A stretch of 64,000 nucleotides of DNA, from contig NC_072795.1 of NCBI RefSeq assembly GCF_028583425.1, positions 7,897,001 through 7,961,000 of the forward strand. Direction: 5' to 3'. The position numbers and the translations under genes are program-made. Below, one piece after another: positions 1 through 10,555 of this stretch. Below the pieces are notes generated by a model. The model was given only the letters and a program-made list of their open reading frames with translations, was not told the origin of the DNA and did no database searches. Origin of the DNA: Eublepharis macularius. Taxonomy: Eukaryota > Chordata > Lepidosauria > Squamata > Eublepharidae. Numbering within the stretch: the stretch's first letter is position 1; each line of letters opens with the position of its first letter.

Positions 1-1337
1 TTTAAGCCCGTTGCTTCGAGTCCTACCCTCTGCTGCCAACTGGAACAGCTCTTTGCCCTCCTCCAAATGACAAAATCAATTTGAGGGCCATCTGGAGCCA
101 GATAACCATCTTGTGGGCACCCTCATGTAGTGCGCAACCTGTCCCCTACAGGGGTCTCTTCCCCCAATGGACTTGGGAGGGGGCTCCTTGGGTCCTTCCC
201 TTTATTGGGGTTTCGCTATTGCTGAGTCTTCCCTCTCTATCTACTGTCTGTTCTTTGGGGGCTGTAAGAATGGCATGGGGGGGCAGTAGCCAGATTAGCG
301 GCAAATGATTGGCTGCGCCAGCATGTGCCACTCTTAGGGGGCCTCATCAGCTGCCGTTGCCTGATTGGTGGGTGCTGCTAGGGTTGCTATGGATGCCGGC
401 ATGCTTGCTGTGCCATTTGTGCTTTCTGGCAAGGTGTAATTGTTGTTCCCCCCTGTGCAATGTCCATAGAGAATGGATCAGTGCCTCGGCAATTGTGTTG
501 GCGTCCATTCACCTCCAACGTGCTGACCGTTAGGACTGTGTTGCCCCCCCCCCTTTACTACTCTATCAGTGATAATGTCCTGAAAAGAAAACGTTCTAGA
601 TCCACTCTTCTCTGCAAACTGCCCCGAAAGGACAGCTGGGCTGTGGAAAGACTCCACAAATGTTGCTCGAGAGTTAAACTAAGATCCAACCAAAAAGAGT
701 AATCAGTCAGCCCCAAAGTGGGTGAAGACCGCTCCCCATTGTTGATGGATAGGCAAAGATAACTTTATTAGGCTACTGATGAGGTGAGCCCTGACACACA
801 AAAGCTGATGCTGCAGTAGATTGGCATGAAGATAAAAGGTAGATCAGAATACAGGATTGCTGAACTTGAATGAATCCACACATTCAGAACAATGGACATC
901 ACCACCATCCAGGATTAAATAGGGACACGGGATTATTATTTCACTACAGATGCTACTTTTCTGCATTGCCTCACCTGTTCCAATCAAGCCGATTACATTT
1001 TGCGTTGTACCTTTGCGTTGTGACATAACCTGTAACCACTTGCTTTATTATTATTGTTGCTATTCAATATATATTGAACATGTGTATTAAATTCACGAAT
1101 GAGATCATGAGACAGAAGGAGGCGTGTGTGTGGTACAAAAGTGAGGTAAGGTGAAATTCTTGGGAGATTACAGATGTTGTGAAGCTGAATGGACTAAATC
1201 CCTGGGAGATCGTGAGTGGGACGAGTATAAAAAGCAAGATGGCAAATGGGGTGACAGAAAAAGATTACAGAAAGAACATGCCAATTAATAAGATGGAAGG
1301 TTATGGACAAGTGGCTCAAAGCAGAAATATTTACCAA
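1..1337. other. Unassigned sequence, no gene seen
   Basis: Only short open frames occur on either strand, none with a recognisable domain or splice context. I see no SINE promoter, terminal inverted repeat or tandem repeat of note. It may be unique intergenic DNA or an old repeat too diverged to recognise by eye. Confidence 0.4.
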
Positions 1338-1540
1338 AGTTATTTATTTTATTTTACATAATTTATAGTCCGCTTTTCTCACTGAAACTCAAGGTGGATT
1401 ACACCGTCAGTACAATCAATAGCACAACGTTTCAATGTACACGTAATGGATATATACATGCATAAACAAATTCCATGACTGATATATTAAACAATGTAGG
1501 AACTATCCAATAGGATCATACTTATAGCAATCGTAGTGAA
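1338..1540 (-). repeat. Probable 3' end of a LINE/SINE-type retroposon
   Basis: An A/T-rich run of TTTATTTTATTT type is followed by text like 'agtccgcttttctcactgaaactcaaggtgga', the usual tail of reptile retroposons read from the tail inwards. The family is not identified, and the left boundary is set by the A-rich tail only. Confidence 0.3.
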
Positions 1541-2192
1541 GTCTATGGTCCCTCACTGTTTACAGTAATTTTAGTGAAGTCTGTGGTCCATCTTTATCCA
1601 ATGCCAAGCAAACCAAAAGATTAAAACCAGAAGTGGAGCCGAAAGGGTCAGAAGCCAACGTGAGATGGTGAACCAAGGGGAACTAGTTGAAGCCAGTTGG
1701 AAATGGCTAGTTCTTACAAGCCAACAAAGATTTTGAAGCCCTATATAAGGCTCATGGGATACGAGGCACGTTAGATGACAAAGTTGGTGCACCAACTATT
1801 GATTATATTGTATTCACTCGCACTATGTGTTAAATTGTGGGTTCAACAGCTCTTTATTTAGCAGGAACACAACAGAACACAAGGCAGACTGAACAGAAGC
1901 CCTCAATATATATACCACAATATCACCAAAATCACCGTTACCAACTAACTAATCAATTGTAAAAAAAACTTTTAGAACACGTTATGTGCAAAATTACAAA
2001 ATTTACTCACACAATATAAATATCAGCAAGTCATTCTAGCCACTTCTGTTAGGACAACTATAACAGTGTGTATATTGTCATTCCAATAAGCATCTTCAAC
2101 AACTATAACAGTGTGTATATTGTCACCGCATACGCCGGTGAGCGAGCTGTAATTAGGAGAGAAATGCTGTTTGACGTGCTGTATTTGTAACT

Positions 2193-2228
2193 GCTCTGAA
2201 GAAGGGGATACCGGAAACGGGACCTCTT
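2193..2228 (+). ncRNA. Hammerhead-like motif (PLE family 3)
   Basis: CTGAAGAA (2195-2202) is followed by a short GGGG..CC-type hairpin and then GAAACGG. This is the same order of parts, CTGANGA - hairpin - GAAA, as in the other palindromic repeats here. The hairpin is imperfect, so activity is doubtful. Confidence 0.35.
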
Positions 2229-2331
2229 ACTGGCTTGAATTTAATAATTAATTTTGTGTTAAAAGTCGACTTGGGCAACAATTTTGTGCTTTGTACATAT
2301 TGAGTTCTGCAGGAAACTGTATGATATTGTA

Positions 2332-2696
2332 CAGAGGCTACTGTAGCCCTTTGATAAGCTTGGATGTTTCTGCAAACAACAGGGGCTTGGTTTGAATGTT
2401 ACACCACCCCTTTGAGGATGCTTATTGGAATGACAATATACACACTGTTATAACAGAGGCTTTTGTAGCCCTTTGATAAGCTTGGATGTTTCTGCAAACA
2501 ACAGGGGCTTGGTTTGAATGTTACACCACCCCTTTGAAGATGCTTATTGGAATGACAATATACACACTGTTATAACAGAGGCTTTTGTAGCCCTTTGATA
2601 AGCTTGGATGTTTCTGCAAACAACAGGGGCTTGGTTTGAATGTTACACCACCCCTTTGAGGATGCTTATTGGAATGACAATATACACACTGTTATA
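2332..2696 (+). repeat. 122-bp tandem repeat, three units
   Basis: GATAAGCTTGG recurs at 2353, 2475 and 2597, a period of exactly 122 bp, with only one or two differences between units. Each unit ends with the same TGACAATATACACACTG block that forms the inner part of the inverted arms. The array therefore appears to have grown from partial copies of the element itself. Confidence 0.85.
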
Positions 2697-2935
2697 GTTG
2701 TTGAAGATGCTTATTGGAATGACAATATACACACTGTTATAGTTGTCCTAACAGAAGTGGCTAGAATGACTTGCTGATATTTATATTGTGTGAGTAAATT
2801 TTGTAATTTTGCACATAACGTGTTCTAAAAGTTTTTTTACAATTGATTAGTTAGTTGGTAACGGTGATTTTGGTGATATTGTGATCTATACCGTTACTCT
2901 CTCTTTTTGCATATTGTGATTCTCAATATATATAC

Positions 2936-3332
2936 AGCAGCTCCACCCCAAGAATAACTGGTAGCCAATGAGAACACATACTTTACAATACCATCATTTG
3001 CATAAACTATATACAATGTATGAAGTAGGCAGGCCACTGATTGGCCTTTATTATAGAGGACCGATTGACTGCTGCCTTGAGAAAGTAACCAGTGATATTG
3101 CAGGGATTATGGACCAATGAGAATTGCAGGCATTGGGAGCCTTGACTGAACCTTAAGCTCAACACAGTATAGTGTGTTACAATCAATACAGTAAATACCT
3201 TAGAGGCCTTGCTCGGCCAACTCAGCCCAGTACACAACACCATGTAATCCAACTTGGATCTCAGAGTCTCTCTACACAAGACATCTTTCATGGGGACACT
3301 CAAATGACTTAATTTCTGTGTGGTCTTGTAGT
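2936..3332. other. Intergenic sequence with a MITE-2 end fragment
   Basis: Mostly unassigned. Around 3262-3308 it carries one terminus of the MITE-2 family (GAGTCTCTCTACACAAGAC, then ATC...CACTCAA). The rest of that element is absent, apparently cut by the adjacent CR1. Confidence 0.45.
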
Positions 3333-3548
3333 CATAAGAACATAAGAACATAAGCAAAGCCATGTTGGATCAGGCCAGTGGCCCATCCAGTCCAACATTC
3401 TGTCACACACAGTGGCTAGAAATCCAGTGCCATCTAAAGGACTGTCAGTGAGGCCAGGACACCAGAAGCCCTCCCACTGCCTTCCTTCCAGCACCAAGAC
3501 AACAGAGCACCACCTCCCCACAAAGAGAATACCATCTATCTCCTGTGG

Positions 3549-3713
3549 CTAATAGCCACTGATGGACCTCTGCTCCATATATTTGTCCAGTCCCCTCTTG
3601 AAGCTGGCAATGCTTGTAGCTGCCACCACCTCCTGTGGCAACGAATTCCATGTGTTTATCACCCTTTGTGTAAAGTAGTATTTTCTTCTATCTGTTCTAA
3701 CCCGACTGCTCAA
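3549..3713 (-). pseudogene. C-terminal remainder of CR1 ORF2 beyond the stop
   Basis: In frame with ORF2 after the TAA at its end, this stretch reads RRKYYFTQRVINTWNSLP and so on to SISGY and a TAG. It is the conserved C-terminal tail of CR1 ORF2. It shows that the 927-residue product is a truncated form of a roughly 982-codon reading frame. Confidence 0.8.
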
Positions 3714-6497
3714 TTATTTCATAGAGTGCCCACGAGTTCTTGTATTGTGAGAAAGGGAGAAAAACACATCTTTCTCTACCTTCTCTAACCCGTGCATTAT
3801 CTTGTAAACCTCTATCATGTCTCCCCTCAGTCGTCTTTTCTCCAGGCTAAAGAGCCCCAAGCGCCTCAATCTTTCCTCATAGGGAAAGTGTTCCAACCCT
3901 TTAATCATTTTAGTTGCCCTTCTCTGTACTTTTTCCAGTGCTATGATATCTTTTTTAAGGTGTGGCGACCAGAACTGTACACAGTACTCCAAATGAGGCC
4001 TCACCATCGATTTATACAGAGGCATTATGATACCGGCTGATTTGTTTTCAATCCCTTTCCTAATAACCCCTAGCATAGCATTAGCTTTTTTTATGGCAGT
4101 CGCACACTGTGCTGACGTTTTTAGTGAGTTATCTATCATGACTCCAAGATCTCTCTCTTGGTCAGTCTCCGCCAGTTCAGACCCCATCAACTTGTATTTA
4201 TATTTTGGATTTTTGGTTCCAATGTGCATTACTTTGCACTTGGCTACATTGAACCTCATTTGCCACATGGATGCCCACTCTTCTAGCCTCGACAGATCCC
4301 TTTGGAGTGCCTCACAATCCTCTCTGGCTTTCACCACCCTGAACAATTTCGTGTCATCTGCAAATTTAGCCACTTCACTGCTTAATCCCAATTCCAAATC
4401 ATTAATAAACAAGTTAAAAAGCATTGGACCCAATACCGACCCCTGTGGCACCCCACTGCTCACCACCCTCCACTGTGAGAAGTGCCTGTTTATACTCACT
4501 CTCTGTTTCCTATTAATTAGCCAGTTTTCGATCCACAAGAGGACTTGGCCCTTTATCCCATAGCTACTGAGCTTACTTAGGAGCCTTTGATGAGGAACTT
4601 TGTCAAAAGCTTTCTGGAAGTCAAGATAAACAATATCTATCGGGTCTCCCTTGTCCACTTGTTTGTTCACTCCCTCAAAGAACTCTAACAGATTGGTGAG
4701 ACAAGATCTTCCCTTACAGAACCCATGCTGAGTTTTCCTCATCAGCTTTTGGTCATCAATGTGCCCACTAATTTTATTTTTGATAATAGTTTCCACCAAC
4801 TTACCCGGTATTGACGTCAGGCTGACTGGCCTGTAATTTCCCGGATCTCCCCTGGAACCTTTTTTAAAGATGGGGACAACATTAGCTACCTTCCAGTCCT
4901 CAGGAACAGATGCAGAGTTTAATGACAGATTACATATTTTTGTGAGGAGATCTACAAGTTCACACTTGAGTTCTTTCAGAACTCTTGGATGTATGCCATC
5001 TGGGCCTGGTGATTTATCAGTTTTTAAATTATCTAGCAGTCGCATAACCTCCTCTCTCGTCACCTCAATGTGACTCAGGTCTTTCAAAACCCCTCCCAAA
5101 GTCAGTGCTTCCGGAGTGGGCATGCACTTCTTATCTTCCACAGTGAAGACAGAAGCAAAGAACGCATTCAGCTTCTCGGCCATTTCCCTATCACCCTTTA
5201 GTAATCCTTTTACGCCTTGGTCATCCAAGGGCCCCACTGCCTCCCTAGCTGGTTTCCTACTTCTAATATATTTAAAGAATTGTTTATTGTTTCTCTTTAT
5301 GTTCTTTGCAATATGCTCCTCATATTCCCTTTTTGCCTGTCTGATCACAGACTTGCACTTTTTTTGCCACAGCTTATGCTCCTTTTTATCAACCTCACTC
5401 CGACTAGTTTTCCACTGCCTAAAAGAATCCTTTTTACCTTTTACAGCTTCTATTACATTGCTTGTTAACCATGCTGGCCTTTTCCTAAACCTATTTGTGC
5501 CTTTCCTAACCAGCGGTATATATTTAATTTGAGCTTCCAGGATTGTAGCTTTAAATAGTCTCCAAGATTCCCCAAGTGTTTTGACCTTTTTTACTTTCCC
5601 TTTCAGTTTCTTCTTCACGTACCCCCTCATCTCAGAAAAGTTACCCCTTTTGAAGTTAAACATGGCTGTGTTGGTCTTATTTGGCAATTTCCTATTTATA
5701 CATATGTTGTACTCAATAACATTATGGTCACTGTTCCCAAGTGGTGCAATCACATTTACATCTCTCACCAGGTCTTCAGCATTACTGAGGACCAAATCCA
5801 GGATCACCTCTCCCCTAGTAGGTTCTGTAACCATCTGTTCCATAGCACAGTCATTGAGACAGTCTAGAAACTCACTTTCTCTCCCCCGATTCGAACACCC
5901 ATTGGCCCAGTCAATGTGTGGGTAGTTAAAATCACCCATTACAACACAGTTTTTTTGTTTAGCAGCCATCTTTAATCCTGTCATCATTTTATAATCCTCC
6001 TCTATTTTCTGATCTGGAGGGCGATAACAAACTCCCACAGTTAAGTTTCCATTTGGGCCCGTAATTTCAACCCATAGCATTTCCAGAAGCGAATCTAATT
6101 CAGTTACCTTCTCAATCTTACTGGAATGTATACCTTCTCTGACATATAGAGCCACCCCACCACCAACCCTTCCCTCCCTATCCTTCCGATATAATTTATA
6201 TCCAGGAATCACCGTGTCCCACTGATTTTCCTCATCCCACCAAGTTTCTGATATGCCCACAATGTCTATGGATTCGCCCAACACTAAACATTCCAGCTCC
6301 CCAATTTTACCTCGGACACTTCTAGCATTTGTATATAAACACCTGTAACTTCCCCGGCACACTTTGCCTCGAGACGTAGTTAGGTCATCTGCACTGTTTG
6401 TCTCCATCTCAGTTGACAACTCTAATCTATCTCCCTGTAGAAGTGTTATACCTAGCCCTTCATCTCTCTGAGATGAACCATCCTGAACCAGAGACAC
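3714..6497 (-). CDS. CR1 ORF2: endonuclease/reverse transcriptase, one premature stop
   Basis: A 927-residue frame. The N-terminal apurinic-type endonuclease shows TNARS (56-60), SETWW (83-87), the MGDFN motif (187-191) and SDH (256-258). The reverse transcriptase shows the fingers block around NYRPVSL (554-560), the first catalytic Asp in YLDFQKAFD (D626), SGVPQGSVLGP (681-691) and FADD (712-715). It makes the cDNA copy at a nicked target. The frame stops at a TAA just after GHSMK, but the same frame continues with typical CR1 C-terminal sequence (TQRVINTWNSLP) to a TAG at 3549-3551. That gives about 982 codons with one in-frame stop, a normal CR1 ORF2 length. The endonuclease and RT catalytic residues checked are all present. 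Confidence 0.93.
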   Translation of the reverse strand: MSLVQDGSSQRDEGLGITLLQGDRLELSTEMETNSADDLTTSRGKVCRGSYRCLYTNARSVRGKIGELECLVLGESIDIVGISETWWDEENQWDTVIPGYKLYRKDREGRVGGGVALYVREGIHSSKIEKVTELDSLLEMLWVEITGPNGNLTVGVCYRPPDQKIEEDYKMMTGLKMAAKQKNCVVMGDFNYPHIDWANGCSNRGRESEFLDCLNDCAMEQMVTEPTRGEVILDLVLSNAEDLVRDVNVIAPLGNSDHNVIEYNICINRKLPNKTNTAMFNFKRGNFSEMRGYVKKKLKGKVKKVKTLGESWRLFKATILEAQIKYIPLVRKGTNRFRKRPAWLTSNVIEAVKGKKDSFRQWKTSRSEVDKKEHKLWQKKCKSVIRQAKREYEEHIAKNIKRNNKQFFKYIRSRKPAREAVGPLDDQGVKGLLKGDREMAEKLNAFFASVFTVEDKKCMPTPEALTLGGVLKDLSHIEVTREEVMRLLDNLKTDKSPGPDGIHPRVLKELKCELVDLLTKICNLSLNSASVPEDWKVANVVPIFKKGSRGDPGNYRPVSLTSIPGKLVETIIKNKISGHIDDQKLMRKTQHGFCKGRSCLTNLLEFFEGVNKQVDKGDPIDIVYLDFQKAFDKVPHQRLLSKLSSYGIKGQVLLWIENWLINRKQRVSINRHFSQWRVVSSGVPQGSVLGPMLFNLFINDLELGLSSEVAKFADDTKLFRVVKAREDCEALQRDLSRLEEWASMWQMRFNVAKCKVMHIGTKNPKYKYKLMGSELAETDQERDLGVMIDNSLKTSAQCATAIKKANAMLGVIRKGIENKSAGIIMPLYKSMVRPHLEYCVQFWSPHLKKDIIALEKVQRRATKMIKGLEHFPYEERLRRLGLFSLEKRRLRGDMIEVYKIMHGLEKVEKDVFFSLSHNTRTRGHSMK

Positions 6498-6526
6498 TTT
6501 ATCTCTTGTCGGCTTACCCCTAGCAT

Positions 6527-7435
6527 TTAGTTTAAAAACTGCTCTGCCACCTTTTTGATTTTAAGTGCCAGCAGCCGGGTTCCTTCTCGGGACAAGTGGA
6601 GACCGTCTCTCTTGTACAGCTCCCGCTTGTCCCAAAAAGAATCCCAGTGCCTAACAAACTTGAACCCTTCCTCCCTACACCATCGTCTCATCCACGCATT
6701 GAGACTCCTGATCTGCGTTTGTCTCTCTGGCCCTGCGCGTGGAACAGGTAGCACTTCTGAGAAGGCTACCTTGGAGGTCCTGGCCTTGAGTCTCCTGCCT
6801 AACAGCCTAAATTTTTGTTCCAAGACCTCACGACTGCATTTCCCGACATCGTTGGTTCCAACATGGACCACGACCGCTGACTCTTCCCCAGCACTATCTA
6901 CCAGCCTATCTATAACACGCGTAATGTCCGCTACCTTCGCACCAGGCAGGCAAGTCACCATACAGTCAGAACGCGGTTGTGCCACCCAGCTATCTACTTG
7001 TCTAAGGATCGAATCACCAACTACCAAGAGCCTCCCTCCCGCCCCACCCAGGGATGGTTCCTTGATGCGAAAGGAAACCTGCTCACCAACTGAAGAAGAG
7101 GTCCCTTCTGAGGGCATGTTCCCCTTATCCTCAGTACGGTGCCCTGATTCCACAAGATCCTCATTCTCCTTGACAACAAGAACGCTGCCATTTTTAGAGT
7201 GGGACACATCTATCCTGTCCCTGAGAATCTCGTCCTCATGCCTATCTAACTGTCTCCGCTTCTCCAGGTCAGCCACCTTGGCCTCAAGGGTACGTACTCG
7301 TTCCCTGAGAACCAGGAGCTCCTTGCAGCGAGCACACATCCAGGACTTCTGACCAGAAGGCAGATAGTCATACATGTGACACTCAGTGCAATACACTGGA
7401 AAGCCCCCAACCCCCTGCTGGCATTCTGACTTCAT
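6527..7435 (-). CDS. CR1 ORF1: zinc-finger plus SGNH esterase protein
   Basis: A 302-residue intact frame. The N-terminus has a Cys4 finger (C16, C19, C34, C37), followed by a charged, Leu/Arg-rich stretch (about 40-75) likely to form a coiled coil. The C-terminal half is an SGNH-type esterase: VVGDSIL with nucleophile S142, the oxyanion motif HVGTND (N195) and the catalytic DGLH pair (D277, H280). ORF1 proteins of CR1/L2-type LINEs with an esterase domain are known to bind RNA and lipid-like substrates, and they are thought to help form the retrotransposition particle. ORF2 starts 29 bp downstream, so reinitiation is likely. No broken motif is visible. Confidence 0.9.
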   Translation of the reverse strand: MKSECQQGVGGFPVYCTECHMYDYLPSGQKSWMCARCKELLVLRERVRTLEAKVADLEKRRQLDRHEDEILRDRIDVSHSKNGSVLVVKENEDLVESGHRTEDKGNMPSEGTSSSVGEQVSFRIKEPSLGGAGGRLLVVGDSILRQVDSWVAQPRSDCMVTCLPGAKVADITRVIDRLVDSAGEESAVVVHVGTNDVGKCSREVLEQKFRLLGRRLKARTSKVAFSEVLPVPRAGPERQTQIRSLNAWMRRWCREEGFKFVRHWDSFWDKRELYKRDGLHLSREGTRLLALKIKKVAEQFLN

Positions 7436-7860
7436 TATTCTGTTTTAGGAATAACACACTAAGAGGAAAGAAAACGGCTATGATCCCCCGGCTAAGAGCC
7501 CTTTAGCTCTCGCCCTTCGGCTCGCACCAAAGGCTCGCGCCCCTGCCCAGCAGTTGCCTTTTCAATGCAAAAGGTCACTTCCTGCTAAGCACAGGAGGTG
7601 AGCACAAAGGGGGGGTGTGGCTTGTACTCCAGCAACCCCCAGCAGCCTTACAAACACACTCACCCTCAAACACAATCAAGCCCAAACACACTCAGCCTCA
7701 AAACTACACTCAAATCAACACAAAACTACACACAAAAAGCCCCAAAGCTAGAGAGGACCACCCTTAGCTTCTCAGCTTAACCCACCACAGCCAAGAAAGG
7801 CAAAAAGCCCTTACCTCCTCTAGCAGCTGCAGACCATGTGCTCCTGAGCCCAGGTGACTC
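7436..7860 (-). promoter_or_regulatory. CR1 5' UTR / internal promoter region (boundary uncertain)
   Basis: GC-rich text on the minus strand directly upstream of ORF1, then A/C-rich simple sequence (7640-7760). CR1 5' UTRs carry internal promoters, but no specific element can be pointed to here. The end near 7,860 is set only by the start of MITE-2 sequence soon after. Confidence 0.4.
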
Positions 7861-7949
7861 TGCTCAAGTGTACTCTGTTTCCCTAGCAACACGTGTATCC
7901 ACAATGAGAAAACAAGTGTAAGTTCTTTCACCTGAGCATCCCCGTGTAA

Positions 7950-8286
7950 CAGTCTCTGTACATGAGACATCTTACATGAGAACGCTCAAGTGTAGGGAGA
8001 CGCAACGGTAGCCGGGAAGAGTAGTTTAAAAAGAAAGCTGGCAGAGATTGCTCCTCAGAGAGTTTGTTCATTTCATCTTTGTCTCCCCAAAGGCTCTGTC
8101 AATTTCACCATGGAGGCAAAGATTAAATTAACAAACTCTCTGAGGAGCAATCTTCACCAGCTTTCTGTAGAGAAGTGAAATTGACAGAGCCTTTGGCTCT
8201 GTCTTTTTAAACTACACTTCCCAGCTAACATTGTGTCTCACTACACTTGAGCATCCTCATGTAAGATGTCTCATGCAGAGAGACTC
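7950..8286. mobile_element. MITE-2 copy (short form)
   Basis: The left end resembles GTCTCTGTACATGAGAC and the right end is its inverted copy GTCTCATGCAGAGAGACTC. The interior shows the family signature AGTTTAAAAAG / CTTTTTAAACTACACTTCCCAGCTAACATTG and internal inverted GAGGAGCAATCT blocks. Non-autonomous DNA transposon; no coding capacity. Confidence 0.75.
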
Positions 8287-8289
8287 TTA

Positions 8290-8491
8290 GAGCCAAGCTA
8301 CAAGTGATGCCTGACACAGGTTGGACACTTGTCAGCTTCCCTCAAGTTTTGATGGGAAATGTAGGCATCCTGGTCTTGCAGCTGTAATGAAGAGCCAAGC
8401 TGTAAAACCAGGGCGCCTACATTTCCCATCAAAACTTGAGGGAAGCTGACAAGTGTCCAACCTGTGTCAGGCGTCACTTGTAGCTTGGCTC
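8290..8491. mobile_element. MITE-1, 202-bp palindromic element, TSD TTA
   Basis: An almost perfect inverted repeat. It begins GAGCCAAGCTACAAGTGATG, ends with the complement, and has a short spacer around CTGTAATGAAGAGCC. It is flanked by TTA on both sides (8287-8289, 8492-8494). Two other full copies in this window are also exactly 202 bp. The left TTA directly abuts a MITE-2 end, so it inserted beside that element. Confidence 0.85.
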
Positions 8492-8494
8492 TTA

Positions 8495-9490
8495 GATGTC
8501 TTGTATAGAGAGAGACTCTTAGTGAGAAAGGCAGACTAAAATAAACAATAATAATAATATATTATACCTCCTGTGTCTCCTTGCTCCGGTTGGAAGTATC
8601 ACCTTTATTTTTCTTGAACTTTTCCCTGCTTCATATGGAATAATCTTGTATTTCACAAGACTTTTTATATTGCAAGATTTTCTTCAGGTTAACTGTCTTC
8701 AAACTTCAAACTTCTGGCCAACCACAGCATAAATAGGAGAGCATGGGGGTGTATCTGTGTATGGATGTGTGTGTGAGTCCTGTTCTACTTATGTGTCATT
8801 TGTTTTGTCCTAATAAATGTTGCATGTATGGGGAAGTAACCTAAAATCAAGTGGTCCTCGCATTTGTGTTGCCCTAGCCTCCATTTTATTTGCATGTTTA
8901 TATCGAATGTTCCTAAAGCTGGAACCTCCAGAGACAAGGTAATCTATCTGTCTGTGTCACCGAATCAGGAGGAGAACTCGACACACACACGGAGTACAAG
9001 ACTACGGAGAGCCAAAGGAAATCATGCCATTGTCGAGAGAAATGGGGAAGACGCTATGCAGACGCCACAGCACAAGATTCTACAGCGTTGCAGCAATGCA
9101 CTGACTCTTCTCCCCCCCACACACACACATTGTTTAAACACAAAGACATGTTTAAACATGGCACGAAGAACTAATCTGGCTGCCTCAGAGAGTTATGTGA
9201 TTTTTGTAGAAATTAAAATGGGATTTACGTCTATGTGTCATGAACTCTGTTTAATATAAACGTTCCAAGTTCATTCTGTGTGATCATCTGCCCTCATTTG
9301 CAAGGGCTTTTTCTGAAGCCCTTCAAGAGGAAACACTGATGTTCCCGAGGTATGAGTTTTTACACTTTAGAACTCAAGTTTCTGGGTTCATTGCTAGCTT
9401 CTCAAAAGGAACTCAGATGCCTACGTATAACACAAATACATTCCTTTCTGGGTTGCTCTAATCGTTACTTCCTTCACAAGTTTGCCTCAG
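8495..9490. other. Unassigned sequence
   Basis: Starts with a stray MITE-2 terminus (8496-8522), then AT-rich sequence with an ATAATAATAAT run near 8548. A 131-codon open frame at 8864-9259 (+) matches nothing I recognise, has no splice context and is probably chance. Confidence 0.4.
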
Positions 9491-9491
9491 A

Positions 9492-9591
9492 GAGCCAAGC
9501 TACAAGTGACGCCTGACACTGGTTGGACACTTGTCAGCTTCCCTCAAGTTTTGATGGGAAATGTAGGCATTCTGGTCTTGCAGCTTGGCTC
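9492..9591. mobile_element. Half copy of MITE-1
   Basis: Has the MITE-1 left arm (GAGCCAAGCTACAAGTGACG to ATGTAGGCATTCTGGTCTTG) and then only the terminal CAGCTTGGCTC. The second arm is lost. It may be a solo-arm derivative after deletion within the hairpin. Confidence 0.75.
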
Positions 9592-9898
9592 TCCATTTAA
9601 TTGAAGTTTACAGAGCAGCAGTCTATAGGAGGGAGAACGTGGTCACATGGCATTCTTCCAAGGCCTGATTGCCTGGTCCTCCCTTAATCAAAATGTTAAT
9701 CCCCTCCTACTCCTGGGTCAGGTGCCTGATTAATGCTCTCTGCACCATGCCTGGGACGGGGAACATGCCGGCCAAGGTCGAAGCTTGCATCAGCAGAAAA
9801 ATGAAACAGCTTAACAAGGCACATTCAGTGTCGTGTAAGGCACATATTCAAAGGCATATATAGGCCAAAGATGGCACTTTAGGCAAGATGGAAGGACC

Positions 9899-10185
9899 CA
9901 GAGCTCATTTTGAGGGGGAACGTGCCGGAATGCCGTTCCGGAAGCTCTTGAATCTTCCCATGTGATTTCTTCCTCCTTCAGCTCTGCAGGCTCTGCAGAG
10001 GAGGTTTAGCTGCTTTGAGTGAGTTCATTCTGCCTTTTTCATTCGTGAGTGAGAGAGAGAGAGTGCAAGTGTAAGCAGATCTGCTGGGGTCGCCTTTGCA
10101 GAGGAGGCTTTAGCTGCTTTGAGTTCTTTCCGCTTTATTTTCATGGGTGAGTTCCTGCAGCTCTTTTTCTACGAAATGACCCCTG
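9899..10185. mobile_element. Non-autonomous hAT element with 8-bp TSD
   Basis: The left end CAGAGCTCATTTTGAGGGGG and right end ...CGAAATGACCCCTG are inverted copies of the hAT type (CAGRG). The flanking 8-mers GAAGGACC (9891-9898) and GATGGACC (10186-10193) differ at one base, as expected of an aged hAT target duplication. A better preserved relative lies at 48608-49110. Confidence 0.8.
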
Positions 10186-10555
10186 GATGGACCTATGGCA
10201 CCACTACCTCCTCGGAATACAATTCTCTTCCGCGACAGCAATACAAACATCTCGATAGTAAAGAGTGTGGGATCATGCCTAATGGAAATAAACATCTTGC
10301 TAAAATCTAAAATCCAGAACCACAATCTCCCTCTTTCAGAGAATCATGCTTCAGATAATATGGCTACAGAAACCAGGGTATACTAGGACAAATCTGTGAG
10401 GTTTCCTCTTACACAGGTGACAGGCCTAAGAAAGAAAACGATCAAGTTCAGCCTGATTGGTCTGGTTGGATCCAGACTAAATTGACAATTTCTGCTGATT
10501 CCCCCTTCCTGCTGCAGACTCCTTCATGCAGTTCCTCAAGGTCCTCTGTCTCTCG

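Larger units (their letters stand above)
1902..2935. mobile_element. Palindromic Penelope-like insertion with 14-bp target duplication
   Basis: Two perfect 14-bp direct repeats (CTCAATATATATAC, 1902-1915 and 2922-2935) flank an element at 1916-2921. The element is a giant hairpin: the left arm 1916-2125 is the reverse complement of the right arm 2675-2883, nearly base for base. Between the arms lie a hammerhead-like motif near 2195 and an array of 122-bp direct repeats. Inverted terminal copies plus target duplications of a dozen or so bases are known from Penelope-like retroelements. No reverse transcriptase or GIY-YIG frame is present, so this is a non-autonomous copy. The family assignment is an inference; the TSD and arms are seen directly. 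Confidence 0.7.
3333..7860 (-). mobile_element. Near full-length CR1 LINE (two ORFs)
   Basis: Minus-strand CR1-clade non-LTR retrotransposon. Its 3' end (left edge) has tandem TTATGTTC-type 8-mers at 3333-3357, the microsatellite-like tail used by CR1 in place of poly(A). Reading inwards there is a 3' UTR, ORF2 (endonuclease plus reverse transcriptase), a 29-bp gap, ORF1 (zinc finger plus SGNH esterase) and a GC-rich 5' UTR that fades out near 7.85 kb. The 5' boundary is uncertain. The two long frames, with only one in-frame stop, suggest a recent insertion. Confidence 0.9.

Noticed and set aside
1902-2935. Reading the inverted element as an ordinary MITE
   Set aside because: The 14-bp target duplication and internal direct repeats do not fit the 2-11 bp duplications of known DNA transposon superfamilies.
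6555-7352. 265-codon frame on the plus strand
   Set aside because: Exact antisense of CR1 ORF1, whose minus-strand frame has clear zinc-finger and esterase motifs.
8864-9259. 131-codon frame
   Set aside because: No domain, no splice signals and low-complexity segments; probably chance.
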